Positions 8,980 through 16,925 are shown, counted from the first letter of the stretch. The stretch is 64,000 nt of DNA from Clostridium uliginosum (GCF_900112485.1 NZ_FOMG01000017.1:1-64000); one strand, 5' to 3'. Notes: generated from the letters alone by a model not told the origin. Numbers and translations: made by a program.

Positions 8980-9438
8980 ATGGCTATTGTATTTAATCGA
9001 ATTATGTTTAATTTAAGACGAGGATATTATAGATATATTGGTTCAGGTTCTGGTAGGCAAGTATTCGATTTGGGAAATGGATATGTAATCAAAGTGGCAA
9101 GAAATAGAGCCGGAATTGCACAGAATATGTGTGAGTATAAAATTTCATTTAATGATCCTTCCGATTTATTTGCAAAAGTTATAAAAGTTTCAAATGACTT
9201 TAATTTATTAATAATGCAGAAAGCTAATAAAGTATACAATATTTCATATGTATGGAAGTATTTCAATATTACAAATAAAAGGGAACTGTTTAACTTAAAA
9301 GAACTACAGAATATTATGAGGAAATATAATTTATTATTGGCTGATTTGGATAGGGAAAGTAGCTGGGGAATAATTAATGGACGGCCTGTTATTATTGATT
9401 ATGGTTTTACAAGAGAAGTCAGAGAAAGATATTATTAA
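8980..9438 (+). CDS. Minimal protein-kinase-like fold protein
   Basis: 152 residues, about half a normal kinase domain. 'YIGSGSGRQVFDLGNGYVIKVA' looks like a glycine-rich loop with the VAIK-type lysine (K38). Near the end 'DLDRESSWGIINGRPVIIDYGF' resembles a shortened catalytic loop and DFG-type metal site (D140). There is no HRD, no large C-lobe and no APE motif. It may be an inactive nucleotide binder or a phage/plasmid-type mini-kinase. The frame is open from a GTG at 8911, but AGCAGGTG stands six bases before the ATG at 8980. The kinase relationship is inferred from motifs only. Confidence 0.6.
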   Translation: MAIVFNRIMFNLRRGYYRYIGSGSGRQVFDLGNGYVIKVARNRAGIAQNMCEYKISFNDPSDLFAKVIKVSNDFNLLIMQKANKVYNISYVWKYFNITNKRELFNLKELQNIMRKYNLLLADLDRESSWGIINGRPVIIDYGFTREVRERYY

Positions 9439-9454
9439 TCTTTTTAGATATAAG

Positions 9455-9472
9455 GCAGGATATATATCCTGC
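9455..9472. terminator. 18-bp perfect palindrome
   Basis: GCAGGATATATATCCTGC lies 16 bases after the kinase-like gene stop. It could be a weak terminator or an operator. The rest of 9473-9690 shows nothing recognisable. Confidence 0.4.
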
Positions 9473-9690
9473 TGTATTACATAACAACCTTATACAATGA
9501 ACATAATAGTATAATACGATGACTTAACTATAGCAAAGTATTAGAATTAGAAATGCTGAACTGCACTATCTAGGTCTATTCAATTAGTTATGCAAGGTAT
9601 AATAAAGTATAAATTGTATAAAAATATTTTAATATAAAAATAAATAGGTAGCATACTAGAAAGGACATCATATGAAGTGAGGTGTAATTT

Positions 9691-10383
9691 TTGAAACGAA
9701 AGAGGTTTCTAAGAAATATTTTTTTTGTAGTTACAATTATTTTTATATTTAATATAAGCGGATATACTGTACAATCAGCTTCAAAAGTTGATTCTAATAA
9801 AAATCTTGTTATACTAGTAGATCTTAGTGAACAAAGAATTTATTTGGTAGATACTGAGAAAAATATAATTTTAAAAAAATATAGCATAGCTAGTGGCAAA
9901 CAAGAAACACCGTCTCCAATAGGTACATGGAAAGTCGTCGGTATGGCTAAATGGAGTGGAGGATTTGGTACAAGGTGGATTGGATTAAATGTGCCTTGGG
10001 GAAAATTTGGAATTCATGGGACAAATAGACCGGGAACAATTGGTTCTGAAGCTTCTCATGGTTGTATTAGAATGTTTAATAAAGATATTGAGGAATTATA
10101 TGAGTATGTGAAATACGGAATGACAGTAACCATATATGCAGGACCAAATGGTCCATTTGAAAAGGGATTAAAAACATTAAAGCCAGGGGATAGAGGATCA
10201 GCTGTTTTAGAGGTACAAAGAAAGATGAAAGAGAAAGAGTATTATCCAGGAGATTTAGACGGAATATATGGAGATGGTATGAAACAGTATGTAATAAAAT
10301 TTAGAAAAGACAATAACCTTACAATTAGCCATAATATAGACCATGAATTTTATGAAAAACTTGGAATAAGGTTGGTAGATTGA
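9691..10383 (+). CDS. L,D-transpeptidase (YkuD) with peptidoglycan-binding domain
   Basis: 230 residues. An N-terminal signal peptide or anchor (RKRFLRNIFFVVTIIFIF) is followed by a YkuD domain at about 36-150. Its active-site motifs are HGT at 109-111 and 'SHGCIRM' with the catalytic Cys125. A C-terminal PG_binding_1 repeat follows at about 160-225 ('LKPGDRGSAVLEVQRKMKEK', 'LDGIYGDGMKQYVIKFRKDN'). It should act outside the membrane, forming 3-3 crosslinks or anchoring proteins. It starts at TTG after GAGGTG. This domain order is the reverse of the common PG-binding-first type but is known in clostridia. Confidence 0.9.
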   Translation: MKRKRFLRNIFFVVTIIFIFNISGYTVQSASKVDSNKNLVILVDLSEQRIYLVDTEKNIILKKYSIASGKQETPSPIGTWKVVGMAKWSGGFGTRWIGLNVPWGKFGIHGTNRPGTIGSEASHGCIRMFNKDIEELYEYVKYGMTVTIYAGPNGPFEKGLKTLKPGDRGSAVLEVQRKMKEKEYYPGDLDGIYGDGMKQYVIKFRKDNNLTISHNIDHEFYEKLGIRLVD

Positions 10384-10413
10384 AAGATATAAAGAGACTA
10401 ATCTTAATTTTAA

Positions 10414-10446
10414 CGCTTTGTTTTAACACTCTGCTAAAACATAGCC
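10414..10446. repeat. Family A element reduced to its ends
   Basis: CGCTTTGTTTTAACACTCTG joined to CTAAAACATAGCC: the two terminal arms without the internal part. It is 30 bp after the transpeptidase stop. Confidence 0.65.
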
Positions 10447-10506
10447 AATTTTAAAAGTTGAGGTTATTTTCTTATATTATATATTAATAAAAATAAATAA
10501 CAAATT

Positions 10507-10633
10507 TAAATATCGCATTATTCAGAAATGAACTGCACCCTTTCGAGTGACAGATTTTTATTTTTTTAATCTGTCTATTTTAAAGGGAGCATATCAGAAA
10601 TGAATTTGCGATATTTTTTGTTTCTCAATACTT
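10507..10633. repeat. D-family hairpin repeat, copy 5, split by an insertion
   Basis: The D hairpin AAATATCGCATTATTCAGAA / TTTGCGATATTTTTTG is split by a 61-bp insert (10533-10593). Confidence 0.75.
10533..10593. mobile_element. 61-bp miniature element with 11-bp direct repeats
   Basis: The ends CTGCACCCTTTCGAGTGACA and TGTCTATTTTAAAGGGAGCA are imperfect inverted repeats around a T-rich centre. TCAGAAATGAA flanks it on both sides (10522-10532 and 10594-10604). Removing the insert plus one repeat restores the D hairpin. Confidence 0.75.
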
Positions 10634-10761
10634 ATAGATGGTGTTAATTAAGATAAAACAAGTAAATTATTGTCGAATTCTTTATAAAAATTTACTCATT
10701 AAAATGGTACAGTTCCCCTTGGAGATGAATATCATGGTATTTGAAAGGAGATGTTTAAAAA

Positions 10762-11130
10762 ATGGATTTTGAAAGAGAAGATTGTTACAGAGATTTGCAT
10801 ACGTTACAGGATTTACAAGATAAATGTAGGAGATGCTTGCACTATCACGTTACTTTAACAATGACAGATGGAAACATATTTGATGGAATTATTGAAGATG
10901 TAGATACCAATCACATTAACGTGTTGGTTGGTGAGGATGCAATGGAGCAAGAAAATGAAAATCAATTTGATCAACAAAGGCAATATCATGATCAGCGTCG
11001 TCCAAGAAGAAGATTCAGACGCTTTAGACGTAGATCTATTCCATTTAATACTTTAGCAACATTATCATTATTATCTTATCCTTACATTACTCAACCACCA
11101 TATCCATATTATCCATACTATCCTTATTAA
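10762..11130 (+). CDS. Sm-like domain protein with Arg-rich segment and Tyr/Pro tail
   Basis: 122 residues. Residues 23-57 ('CRRCLHYHVTLTMTDGN', then 'FDGIIEDVDTNHINVLVGED') have the beta pattern of a short Sm/LSm-like domain. A Gln-rich stretch follows at 66-75, then 'RRPRRRFRRFRRRS' at 79-92. The end is 'PYITQPPYPYYPYYPY'. Such Arg plus Tyr/Pro composition occurs in spore coat and nucleic-acid-binding proteins; which applies here cannot be decided. The ribosome site is AAAGGAGATG. It is monocistronic. Confidence 0.7.
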   Translation: MDFEREDCYRDLHTLQDLQDKCRRCLHYHVTLTMTDGNIFDGIIEDVDTNHINVLVGEDAMEQENENQFDQQRQYHDQRRPRRRFRRFRRRSIPFNTLATLSLLSYPYITQPPYPYYPYYPY

Positions 11131-11171
11131 TTGGGGACACTTAATAATTCAGTTCTGAATTTAAAAAATAG

Positions 11172-11210
11172 GTGCTGTTTTAAAACCGTGTTGATATTAT
11201 TATATATGTA
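11172..11210. repeat. Family A half element
   Basis: GTGCTGTTTTAAAACCGTG, then TTGATATTATTATATATG: only the left arm of family A. The rest of 11211-11480 holds imperfect AT-rich palindromes (e.g. around GCTACATGCGATACTGTAG) and no gene I can support. Confidence 0.6.
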
Positions 11211-11487
11211 AAGTACTAAGAAATTGTTTCGTTTATTGCTTGTATGAATTTCTTTAGAATCAAGCATAAATGATGCAAGTTTTAATAGTAGAATTTATAG
11301 TATTAACATTTATATAAGAACATTTATATAAGAACATGTACATTATAAATTTGAAAATGTGAAAAATAAGGGAAAACAAAGTAAATACATTGGTATAGCC
11401 ATCGCTACATGCGATACTGTAGATAGTGAGTAGCTTTGTATAAATACAAAACTACTTGCTACTACTCAAACTTGTACAAATCAAAGT

Positions 11488-11530
11488 GTTTTTGAAATTG
11501 AATAATATGGCATTTATATGATATGATTAA
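11488..11530 (+). promoter_or_regulatory. Recurring extended -10 promoter-like block, copy 3
   Basis: TTGAAATTGAATAATATGG, then ATGATATGAT (TG at 11519, TATGAT at 11522-11527). It is about 160 bp upstream of the methyltransferase. Confidence 0.45.
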
Positions 11531-11531
11531 A

Positions 11532-11681
11532 ATGAATTTACATAATATTTGGATGCTAGACAGGATATTAAGAGGTAGTGTTTTCTCAAAAACACTTGAA
11601 GAAGTATTAAAAAGTCACTGTAAAGAAGTAAAAAAGAAATATAGTATTGTGTACACTAGAGATAAAAGGGAGGCAAGTTAA
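11532..11681 (+). other. Small open frame before the methyltransferase, possibly a remnant
   Basis: 49 codons from an ATG at 11532, ending three bases before the methyltransferase ATG. Composition is protein-like ('FSKTLEEVLKSHCKEVKKKY'), but there is no ribosome site and the ATG lies only five bases after the predicted -10. It may start at the ATG at 11553, or it may be the end of a deleted gene. Its end overlaps the ribosome site of the next gene, so translational coupling is possible. Confidence 0.3.
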
Positions 11682-11683
11682 AA

Positions 11684-12307
11684 ATGAGTTTTGATGATTA
11701 TGCTAAAACTTGGGATACAGATAAAAGAATTAATAGAGCAAAAATAATAGCAGATGAAATAAGCAATTCAATTGATATTGATAAGAATTATTCTGCTATG
11801 GAGTTTGGGTGTGGAACTGGTCTTGTAAGTTTTAATCTTTATGATAAATTTAAAAGAATTACCCTTATTGATTCATCAAAAGGAATGATAGATATACTCA
11901 ACTCTAAAATTAATAAATACAAAGTAAATAATATGGTTACTAATCATTTAGATATATCGGATGAAAATTCATTAGATATGAAATTTGATGTTATTTATAA
12001 TTCTATGGTATTGCACCATATTCATAATACCGAAGCAATAATAAAGAACTTTTATAAATTACTTAATAAAAATGGTTACTTGTGTATTGTAGATTTGGAT
12101 GAAGAGGATGGCAGCTTTCATAAAAAATATCCAGATTTTGATGGGCATAATGGTTTTAATCAAGAGGAATTAAAAAGTATTTTAATTAATGCTGGATTTA
12201 ATGATATAGAATCAAAGACATTTTATTATGATGAAAAAATTATAGAAGGTCAAAAAGTTAAATATTCACTATTCTTAATGAAGGCAAGGAAGTATACAAA
12301 TTCTTAG
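11684..12307 (+). CDS. Class I SAM-dependent methyltransferase
   Basis: 207 residues. Motif I 'AMEFGCGTGLVSFNL' is at about residue 38, the acidic end of strand 2 is 'ITLIDSSKGMIDIL', and the motif IV region is 'FDVIYNSMVLHHI' (Methyltransf_11/25 type). It resembles small-molecule methyltransferases of the UbiE/YcgJ type; the substrate is unknown. AGGGAGG precedes the ATG. The stop is followed within three bases by a family B element that can act as a terminator. Confidence 0.87.
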   Translation: MSFDDYAKTWDTDKRINRAKIIADEISNSIDIDKNYSAMEFGCGTGLVSFNLYDKFKRITLIDSSKGMIDILNSKINKYKVNNMVTNHLDISDENSLDMKFDVIYNSMVLHHIHNTEAIIKNFYKLLNKNGYLCIVDLDEEDGSFHKKYPDFDGHNGFNQEELKSILINAGFNDIESKTFYYDEKIIEGQKVKYSLFLMKARKYTNS

Positions 12308-12308
12308 T

Positions 12309-12380
12309 TAGGCATATTAAAGAAAATAACAAGTCAAATAGACTAGCTGACTTACTTATTATTTATTTTAATATGCCTTA
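12309..12380. repeat. Family B palindromic element
   Basis: TTAGGCATATTAAAGAAAAT at the left and ATTTATTTTAATATGCCTTA at the right, with AACAAGTCA/TGACTTACT inside. Confidence 0.8.
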
Positions 12381-12411
12381 TATATGAAAATCATGGTAAT
12401 GAGGTGGGAAA

Positions 12412-12858
12412 ATGAGTTTTTATATAAATAATGTTTGTAGTAAAAAATCTTATAATTCTCTTATAACGTCAGAATATCAAAGTAAGAGTAAAGATATACA
12501 TGAATCACAAGAGAATACTAAAGATACACAGAAGGTGCAAAAAAAGAAACAAATTATATCAGAAACAGAAGGAAAATATTATTGTACATATATGGTGGAT
12601 GAAGAAGGGCAGAAAGTTTTATTAAATAAAGTTCCTATTGCTCAAGTGGAAACACAAAGCAACTTACAAAATACAATTGCATCTCATGAAACAAATTCCT
12701 GCAATCATAATATAGTAAGAAATGCTCGTACAGCTTTTGAGTGCAAACAAGAACTGCAAATGGAAGCAGCTCATAGAAAAAATTTACATGAGGTAATGGA
12801 TCTTATAAAAGGGAATATTGGGATTCAAAGCAATTCAAAGAAATATTATAGCTATTAA
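12412..12858 (+). CDS. Hydrophilic protein of unknown function
   Basis: 148 residues, polar throughout. A Ser/Lys/Gln-rich N-terminal half is followed by 'EGKYYCTYMVDEEGQKVLLNKVP', which suggests a short beta hairpin. A C-terminal helix 'CKQELQMEAAHRKNLHEVMDLIKG' ends it. There is no signal peptide and no recognised family. A TGAGGTGGG ribosome site supports translation. It lies between a family B element and a GNAT gene that follows after 43 bases. Confidence 0.65.
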   Translation: MSFYINNVCSKKSYNSLITSEYQSKSKDIHESQENTKDTQKVQKKKQIISETEGKYYCTYMVDEEGQKVLLNKVPIAQVETQSNLQNTIASHETNSCNHNIVRNARTAFECKQELQMEAAHRKNLHEVMDLIKGNIGIQSNSKKYYSY

Positions 12859-12901
12859 TCTGTAAATTATATTTATGTTAATACGCAAAGGAGAAAAAGA
12901 A

Positions 12902-13324
12902 ATGAATCTAAAAATTCAATATAATTGTCTAAATATAGATTGGAATTATGTATCTACATTATTAAAAAACGTTGGAATGGCTTATTTTGAAGGAGAAGTT
13001 CATAAGAAGGCTTTTGAAAATAGTCATACTGTTGTATTTGTTTTTGATGATGACAAGCTAATTGGTTTTGGTCGTGCAATTTCAGATGGAGCTTATCAAG
13101 CTGCAATCTATGATATAGCAGTATTACCTGAATATCAAGGTAAAAAGGTAGGTGCAATAATTGTTAATAGTATTTTAAAATATATACCTCAATGTAATGT
13201 TATATTATATGCTGCACCTGGCAAAGAAATTTTTTACGAAAAGTTGAACTTTAAAAAAATGAAAACAGGAATGGGATTATTTCTTAATGCAGAAAAAATG
13301 CAGACGAAAGGTTTTATAGAATAA
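12902..13324 (+). CDS. GNAT-family N-acetyltransferase
   Basis: 140 residues, the compact single-domain GNAT (Acetyltransf_10-like). The acetyl-CoA motif is 'AVLPEYQGKKVGAIIVNSIL' with QGKKVG, preceded by the typical strand 'LIGFGRAISDGAYQAAIYDI'. 'EIFYEKLNFKKMKTGMGLFL' ends the domain. The substrate is unknown. The frame is open from 12875, but AAAGGAG at about 12886-12892 points to the ATG at 12902. Confidence 0.85.
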   Translation: MNLKIQYNCLNIDWNYVSTLLKNVGMAYFEGEVHKKAFENSHTVVFVFDDDKLIGFGRAISDGAYQAAIYDIAVLPEYQGKKVGAIIVNSILKYIPQCNVILYAAPGKEIFYEKLNFKKMKTGMGLFLNAEKMQTKGFIE

Positions 13325-13340
13325 GGCTAAATAATATTTT

Positions 13341-13390
13341 TTTAGAAAATTAGATAATATAGTATTTACAAAATATTCTATAGTAAGAAT
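13341..13390 (+). promoter_or_regulatory. Recurring promoter-like block, copy 4 (degenerate)
   Basis: AGATAATATAGTATTTACAA, then TATTCTATAGTAAG, followed by TTATTTGTGTGG as after the copy at 16815. The TG of the extended -10 is lost and no rightward gene follows, so it looks like an orphan copy. Confidence 0.35.
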
Positions 13391-13461
13391 TATTTGTGTG
13401 GCTTAGGTTACTCCTTGATTCAATGAGTAGCCTGCTCTTAAGATTTATTTTACTTTAATTA

Positions 13462-13983
13462 TCAATCTACATCAGAACGATCATTTAATCGTTCTAATAA
13501 TTTTTTAGAAGGGCTTTCATGAGAAAGGCTTATCTTTGATTCAGATGAATTCTTATTAAGTTCATCATTGGATTTCATTTCATCTTCTATATCAGCTAAC
13601 TTTTTTTCCATTTTGTCAATAAAATCTTGTGTTGATTGTTCATAATATAATTTTTGATCTCTTTTAGTATCCTCTAAACCACGTCTACATCCAAGCAAAA
13701 AATCTTCAAGTTCTTTTTTGTAATCTTCTTCTGTTTTTGTCTGTTCACTTAAATCTGCTATTTTTATTCCAAGTTCCTTTACTTCCTTAGACTCTTTAGT
13801 ATCAGTACTATAAGTACCTGTCTTCTCTAAATTGCTTTTTTTAGAGTTAAACTGTTCTGTTAATTTTTTTACCTTATCTTTTAAATAATTGTCTGATGAA
13901 GCTACTACAAAAGTACTTCCTGCAGTAGAAACAATCAACAATGTAAAAATTGCGATTTTTAATAGATTTTTATTTTTATTCAT
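13462..13983 (-). CDS. Secreted coiled-coil protein, unknown
   Basis: 173 residues. The signal peptide 'KNLLKIAIFTLLIVSTAGSTFVVASS' is followed by a highly charged helical protein with heptad-like stretches ('KVKKLTEQFNSKKSNLEK', 'DFIDKMEKKLADIEDEMKSN'). It is rich in Lys, Glu and Asp, with a single Cys. Similar small exported coiled-coil proteins occur in clostridia without known function. AGGAGGATAT precedes the ATG on the minus strand. It is downstream of the ABC permease on the same strand, with about 70 bp of repeat debris between. Confidence 0.7.
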   Translation of the reverse strand: MNKNKNLLKIAIFTLLIVSTAGSTFVVASSDNYLKDKVKKLTEQFNSKKSNLEKTGTYSTDTKESKEVKELGIKIADLSEQTKTEEDYKKELEDFLLGCRRGLEDTKRDQKLYYEQSTQDFIDKMEKKLADIEDEMKSNDELNKNSSESKISLSHESPSKKLLERLNDRSDVD

Positions 13984-14009
13984 AAATATATCCTCCTAAT
14001 CACCATTTT

Positions 14010-14048
14010 TTTGAATGTGCCTAATATCAACACAGCTTTAAAACATAG
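14010..14048. repeat. Hybrid debris of family B and family A ends
   Basis: TTTTTTTGAATGTGCCTAA (a B end) is fused directly to ATATCAACACAGCTTTAAAA, then CATAGGG (an A end), as if two elements recombined. Confidence 0.55.
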
Positions 14049-14054
14049 GGAAAA

Positions 14055-14774
14055 TCAAAATAATAATTTTTTCATTAATTTTAGGTAAATAAAACTTAGT
14101 ATTAAAATGTAAAATACACTATGTACTATGGGAATTGTAAGTATACTTATAGAAAATTTCCCAAGTGTCATACATGAATTAATTACCTCAGATACAGGCG
14201 GAAAAATCCACATAATTGTTTTTGCAATAGGACACTCATTTACTAACGCACATTTAACGATGGATAGCAATGTACATAAGAATAAAAGCGTTACTGCTAC
14301 ATTTCGTGTTCCAGTAATTTTTGTCTGAAAAATAAATCCTAATAACAGACCCATGAATGCTACTAATACCTGAATAAGAAATGCTAATAAAAGATCAATT
14401 AAACCAATATTATTTTCAAAAAAAGCCCCAGCCTTAACTAAATTAGCGATTATCGGCCAAATTACCCCAATAAAAGATAATACAATCCCTACAATCCATA
14501 AGAATATTATTTTAGAAAGCCAATATGAATTATTATTATTTACTTTAAGAAACACAATTTGCTCTGTACGTACATCTTGTGTTTCACAATAGATGAACGC
14601 AATCCAAGTCATTATACAAAACAGAACATTGGAGCATATCATTATGCTTGATGTAAAATGTACAGGACCTTCACTATAAAAAATAAGTTGAAATAAACAA
14701 AAAAATAAAAGTGGAATCATAAACTTATTGCATTTTATATAAAACTTATAATTATACTTTAATAAAGCTATCAA
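14055..14774 (-). CDS. ABC transporter permease
   Basis: 239 residues, six predicted membrane segments starting at about residues 18, 43, 93, 130, 157 and 208. This is the layout of small ABC-2/YbhR-like permeases. The start is TTG, with AAAGGAGAG seven to eight bases upstream. It follows the ATPase gene by 16 bases on the same strand, so the two form an operon. The cargo is unknown. Such pairs in Firmicutes often export or give resistance to peptides (BcrA/LanF style), but the sequence does not settle this. Confidence 0.8.
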   Translation of the reverse strand: MIALLKYNYKFYIKCNKFMIPLLFFCLFQLIFYSEGPVHFTSSIMICSNVLFCIMTWIAFIYCETQDVRTEQIVFLKVNNNNSYWLSKIIFLWIVGIVLSFIGVIWPIIANLVKAGAFFENNIGLIDLLLAFLIQVLVAFMGLLLGFIFQTKITGTRNVAVTLLFLCTLLSIVKCALVNECPIAKTIMWIFPPVSEVINSCMTLGKFSISILTIPIVHSVFYILILSFIYLKLMKKLLF

Positions 14775-14790
14775 AAAATCTCTCCTTTTA

Positions 14791-15627
14791 CTATTTAAAA
14801 TATTTTAATACATATCCGTCTTGCAACATCTTTAAAAGTAGTTTATTACTGCTACTTTCTATCACTTTTAATGTCAATGATTCTTCATCTTCAGAATATT
14901 CTCCAATATCTTTAAGTTCTAAATCCAATTGAATAGTACTGTTTTCCTTTTTCTCAAAAACAATAATAGTGTATATAATCTTTTCAAGTTTAGGTTTTTG
15001 TATTTCAAATATTCCTTTATTTTCGATTTGAAGTATTCTGCTAGACAATTCTTCAACTAAAAACATTTCATGACAAGACATAATAACAGTTACCCCTTGA
15101 GATATCAGTTGCTTAACAATACGAATAAAATTCTTTTGTGAATTAATATCTTGTCCTGATAATGGCTCATCTAATAGTAATACATCAGGCTTTTTAATTA
15201 GTGCTTGAAGTACAGCTACTTTTTGTAATGTACCTTTAGATAAATGTTTCATAGGAACATCTTTCATATTTTCTAAATAGAAATCTTCGTAAAGAATTTT
15301 AATCTTTGCACTATATTCTTCCTTACTTAAATTCTCCAATTCTCCTATGCATTTCAAATATTCTTCAACAGTTAAATTAAGTTTAGAATAGTTTTCCGGT
15401 ATGTAATTAAATTTAATGTCCTTATCATAAATTATTTTCCCTTTACTTGTAGTAGTAAGCCCACATATCATACGAAGAAAGGTGCTTTTACCCATTCCGT
15501 TATTGCCTAAAATTGCTACACTTTCTCCTTGTTTAAATTTAACATTAACATTATCTAGAATTACTTTCTTTCCAAATTTCTTACTCAAATTCTGGACTTT
15601 AATAATATATTCTTCCGTGATTTTCAC
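14791..15627 (-). CDS. ABC transporter ATP-binding protein
   Basis: 278 residues. Walker A 'GNNGMGKST' at 41-49, Q-loop region 'FNYIPENYSKLNLTVEEYL', signature 'LSKGTLQKV' at 129-137 and Walker B 'VLLLDEPLSGQD' at 149-160. The H-switch is in 'VIMSCHEMF'. After about residue 205 a C-terminal extension of 70 residues follows, as in BcrA/CcmA-like exporters. The likely start is the GTG at 15627. Its ribosome site is weak (AAAGAAG directly before it), so the start is less certain. It powers the permease encoded immediately downstream. Confidence 0.9.
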   Translation of the reverse strand: MKITEEYIIKVQNLSKKFGKKVILDNVNVKFKQGESVAILGNNGMGKSTFLRMICGLTTTSKGKIIYDKDIKFNYIPENYSKLNLTVEEYLKCIGELENLSKEEYSAKIKILYEDFYLENMKDVPMKHLSKGTLQKVAVLQALIKKPDVLLLDEPLSGQDINSQKNFIRIVKQLISQGVTVIMSCHEMFLVEELSSRILQIENKGIFEIQKPKLEKIIYTIIVFEKKENSTIQLDLELKDIGEYSEDEESLTLKVIESSSNKLLLKMLQDGYVLKYFK

Positions 15628-15639
15628 CTTCTTTATTCT

Positions 15640-15980
15640 ATTTTGAAAATTTTATAAACATAATATATAAATATAGGCTTTTTAGGATATGCCTAAATTT
15701 TAATATGCCTTATTAACGATCAAGTTGTCTCGACTTTAGTTTACTTAATATATATTTCATATACCTTAAACAATACAATACAACTATTTCCTTTATACAA
15801 AATTATAACATAAGAAATGAAAATAAAGGAAATTATTCAGGTCTGTAGAAGTGATTTTCTCTCACTTAAGAAGTTGGAGTGTTAGCAATGGTAGAAACCA
15901 GATAAATTCAAATAATATTTTTATAGTAGAGGATACAATTGCTACATTATATGTAGATTTGAAGTAAAAACTAATAAAAG
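15640..15980. other. Intergenic stretch without a supported gene
   Basis: Contains fragments of family B ends (TTTTTAGGATATGCCTAAAT, then TTTTAATATGCCTTAT near 15680-15710). An open stretch from about 15829 to 15969 has no start codon with a ribosome site. It also holds the upstream region of the leftward ABC operon. Nothing else was recognised. Confidence 0.5.
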
Positions 15981-15983
15981 TGT

Positions 15984-16030
15984 TCTTTGAAAATTGAATA
16001 AAGGAATAGCTAAAAATATGTTATAATTTA
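15984..16030 (+). promoter_or_regulatory. Recurring extended -10 promoter-like block, copy 5
   Basis: TTCTTTGAAAATTGAATAAA, then ATATGTTATAAT (TG at 16019, TATAAT at 16022-16027), 57 bases upstream of the MBL gene start. The best placed copy for a real promoter. Confidence 0.6.
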
Positions 16031-16084
16031 TTATTATAGTAAAAAAATACAATATAAATTCAGATATTATACAGGAGTTGAATT

Positions 16085-16786
16085 ATGAATAAATTAAAGT
16101 TTCTAGGAAGAGGTTCAGGATATAATGTTAAGGAAGGAAATACATCAGCATATATAATAAGAAATGATACATTATTACTTATAGATTGTGGAGAAGATGT
16201 ATTTAAAAAAGTCGTTGAAAAAAATCTAATTGATAGTATAAAAAATATACATATATTAATTACACATATGCACTCAGATCATGTAGGTTCTTTAGGAAGT
16301 TTTGTTGGATATTGTTATTGGAAATCAAAAATAACATCAAATATATATTTTTATGAAAAAGAAAAAGTAGGAAAGTTTTTAGAACTAACTGGTGCAATTG
16401 AAGGTGAAAGTTTTATTTTGCATAATACAGATAATAAACGAATTGATTCTTTAGAGTTAATGTTAAGTTCTTCTATAACTGAACATGCAAAAACCGTAAA
16501 TGCATATTCCTTCGTATTAAAATTTGATAAAGGAAATGATATTTTTTATAGTGGAGATACATGTAAAACTAATATTGATGTAATTCCATTTTTAAAAGAT
16601 GGAAATATTATTTATCATGATACTTGTTTAAATGATTGTAAAGGAAATGTCCACACATCATTAAGAGTATTAAGTGAAACTGTTCCAATGGAATATAGAA
16701 AACAAGTTTACTGCATTCATATTGATGGAGAAAATTTTGCTCAGGAAGCTGAAAAACAGGGATTTAATGTGGCTCAAGTAATATGA
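16085..16786 (+). CDS. MBL-fold metallohydrolase (full-length copy)
   Basis: 233 residues. The N-terminal strands 'KLKFLGRGSGYNVKEGNTSAYI' and 'LLLIDCGEDVF' lead to the metal motif 'THMHSDHVG' (HxHxDH at 60-65). Further ligands are probably in 'TEHAKT', 'SGDT' and the C-terminal 'CIHIDG'. It resembles the RNase Z/AHL-lactonase branch, with the short core and no extra domain. The substrate is unknown. CAGGAG precedes the ATG. A 5'-truncated, highly similar copy lies 12 kb to the left in the same orientation. Confidence 0.85.
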   Translation: MNKLKFLGRGSGYNVKEGNTSAYIIRNDTLLLIDCGEDVFKKVVEKNLIDSIKNIHILITHMHSDHVGSLGSFVGYCYWKSKITSNIYFYEKEKVGKFLELTGAIEGESFILHNTDNKRIDSLELMLSSSITEHAKTVNAYSFVLKFDKGNDIFYSGDTCKTNIDVIPFLKDGNIIYHDTCLNDCKGNVHTSLRVLSETVPMEYRKQVYCIHIDGENFAQEAEKQGFNVAQVI

Positions 16787-16814
16787 TTTTGAAGGTGAAA
16801 TTATGGTTAATAAA

Positions 16815-16870
16815 TAATCTTCTTTGCAAATTGGATAATACAGTATTTATAAAATATGCTATAATAAGAA
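16815..16870 (+). promoter_or_regulatory. Recurring extended -10 promoter-like block, copy 6
   Basis: TTGGATAATACAGTATTTAT, then ATATGCTATAATAAG (TG at 16857, TATAAT at 16860-16865). The next bases, TTATTTGTGC...GTCACAAGAGTAA, also match those after the copy at 4473, so block and flank were duplicated with the MBL gene. Confidence 0.5.
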
Positions 16871-16925
16871 TTATTTGTGCATATTAAGTCACAAGAGTAA
16901 AAAGTATCAACCTGGGGGTATGCAA

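Noticed and set aside
15829-15969. Open stretch in the ABC-MBL intergenic region
   Set aside because: No ATG with ribosome site and no recognisable protein motif.
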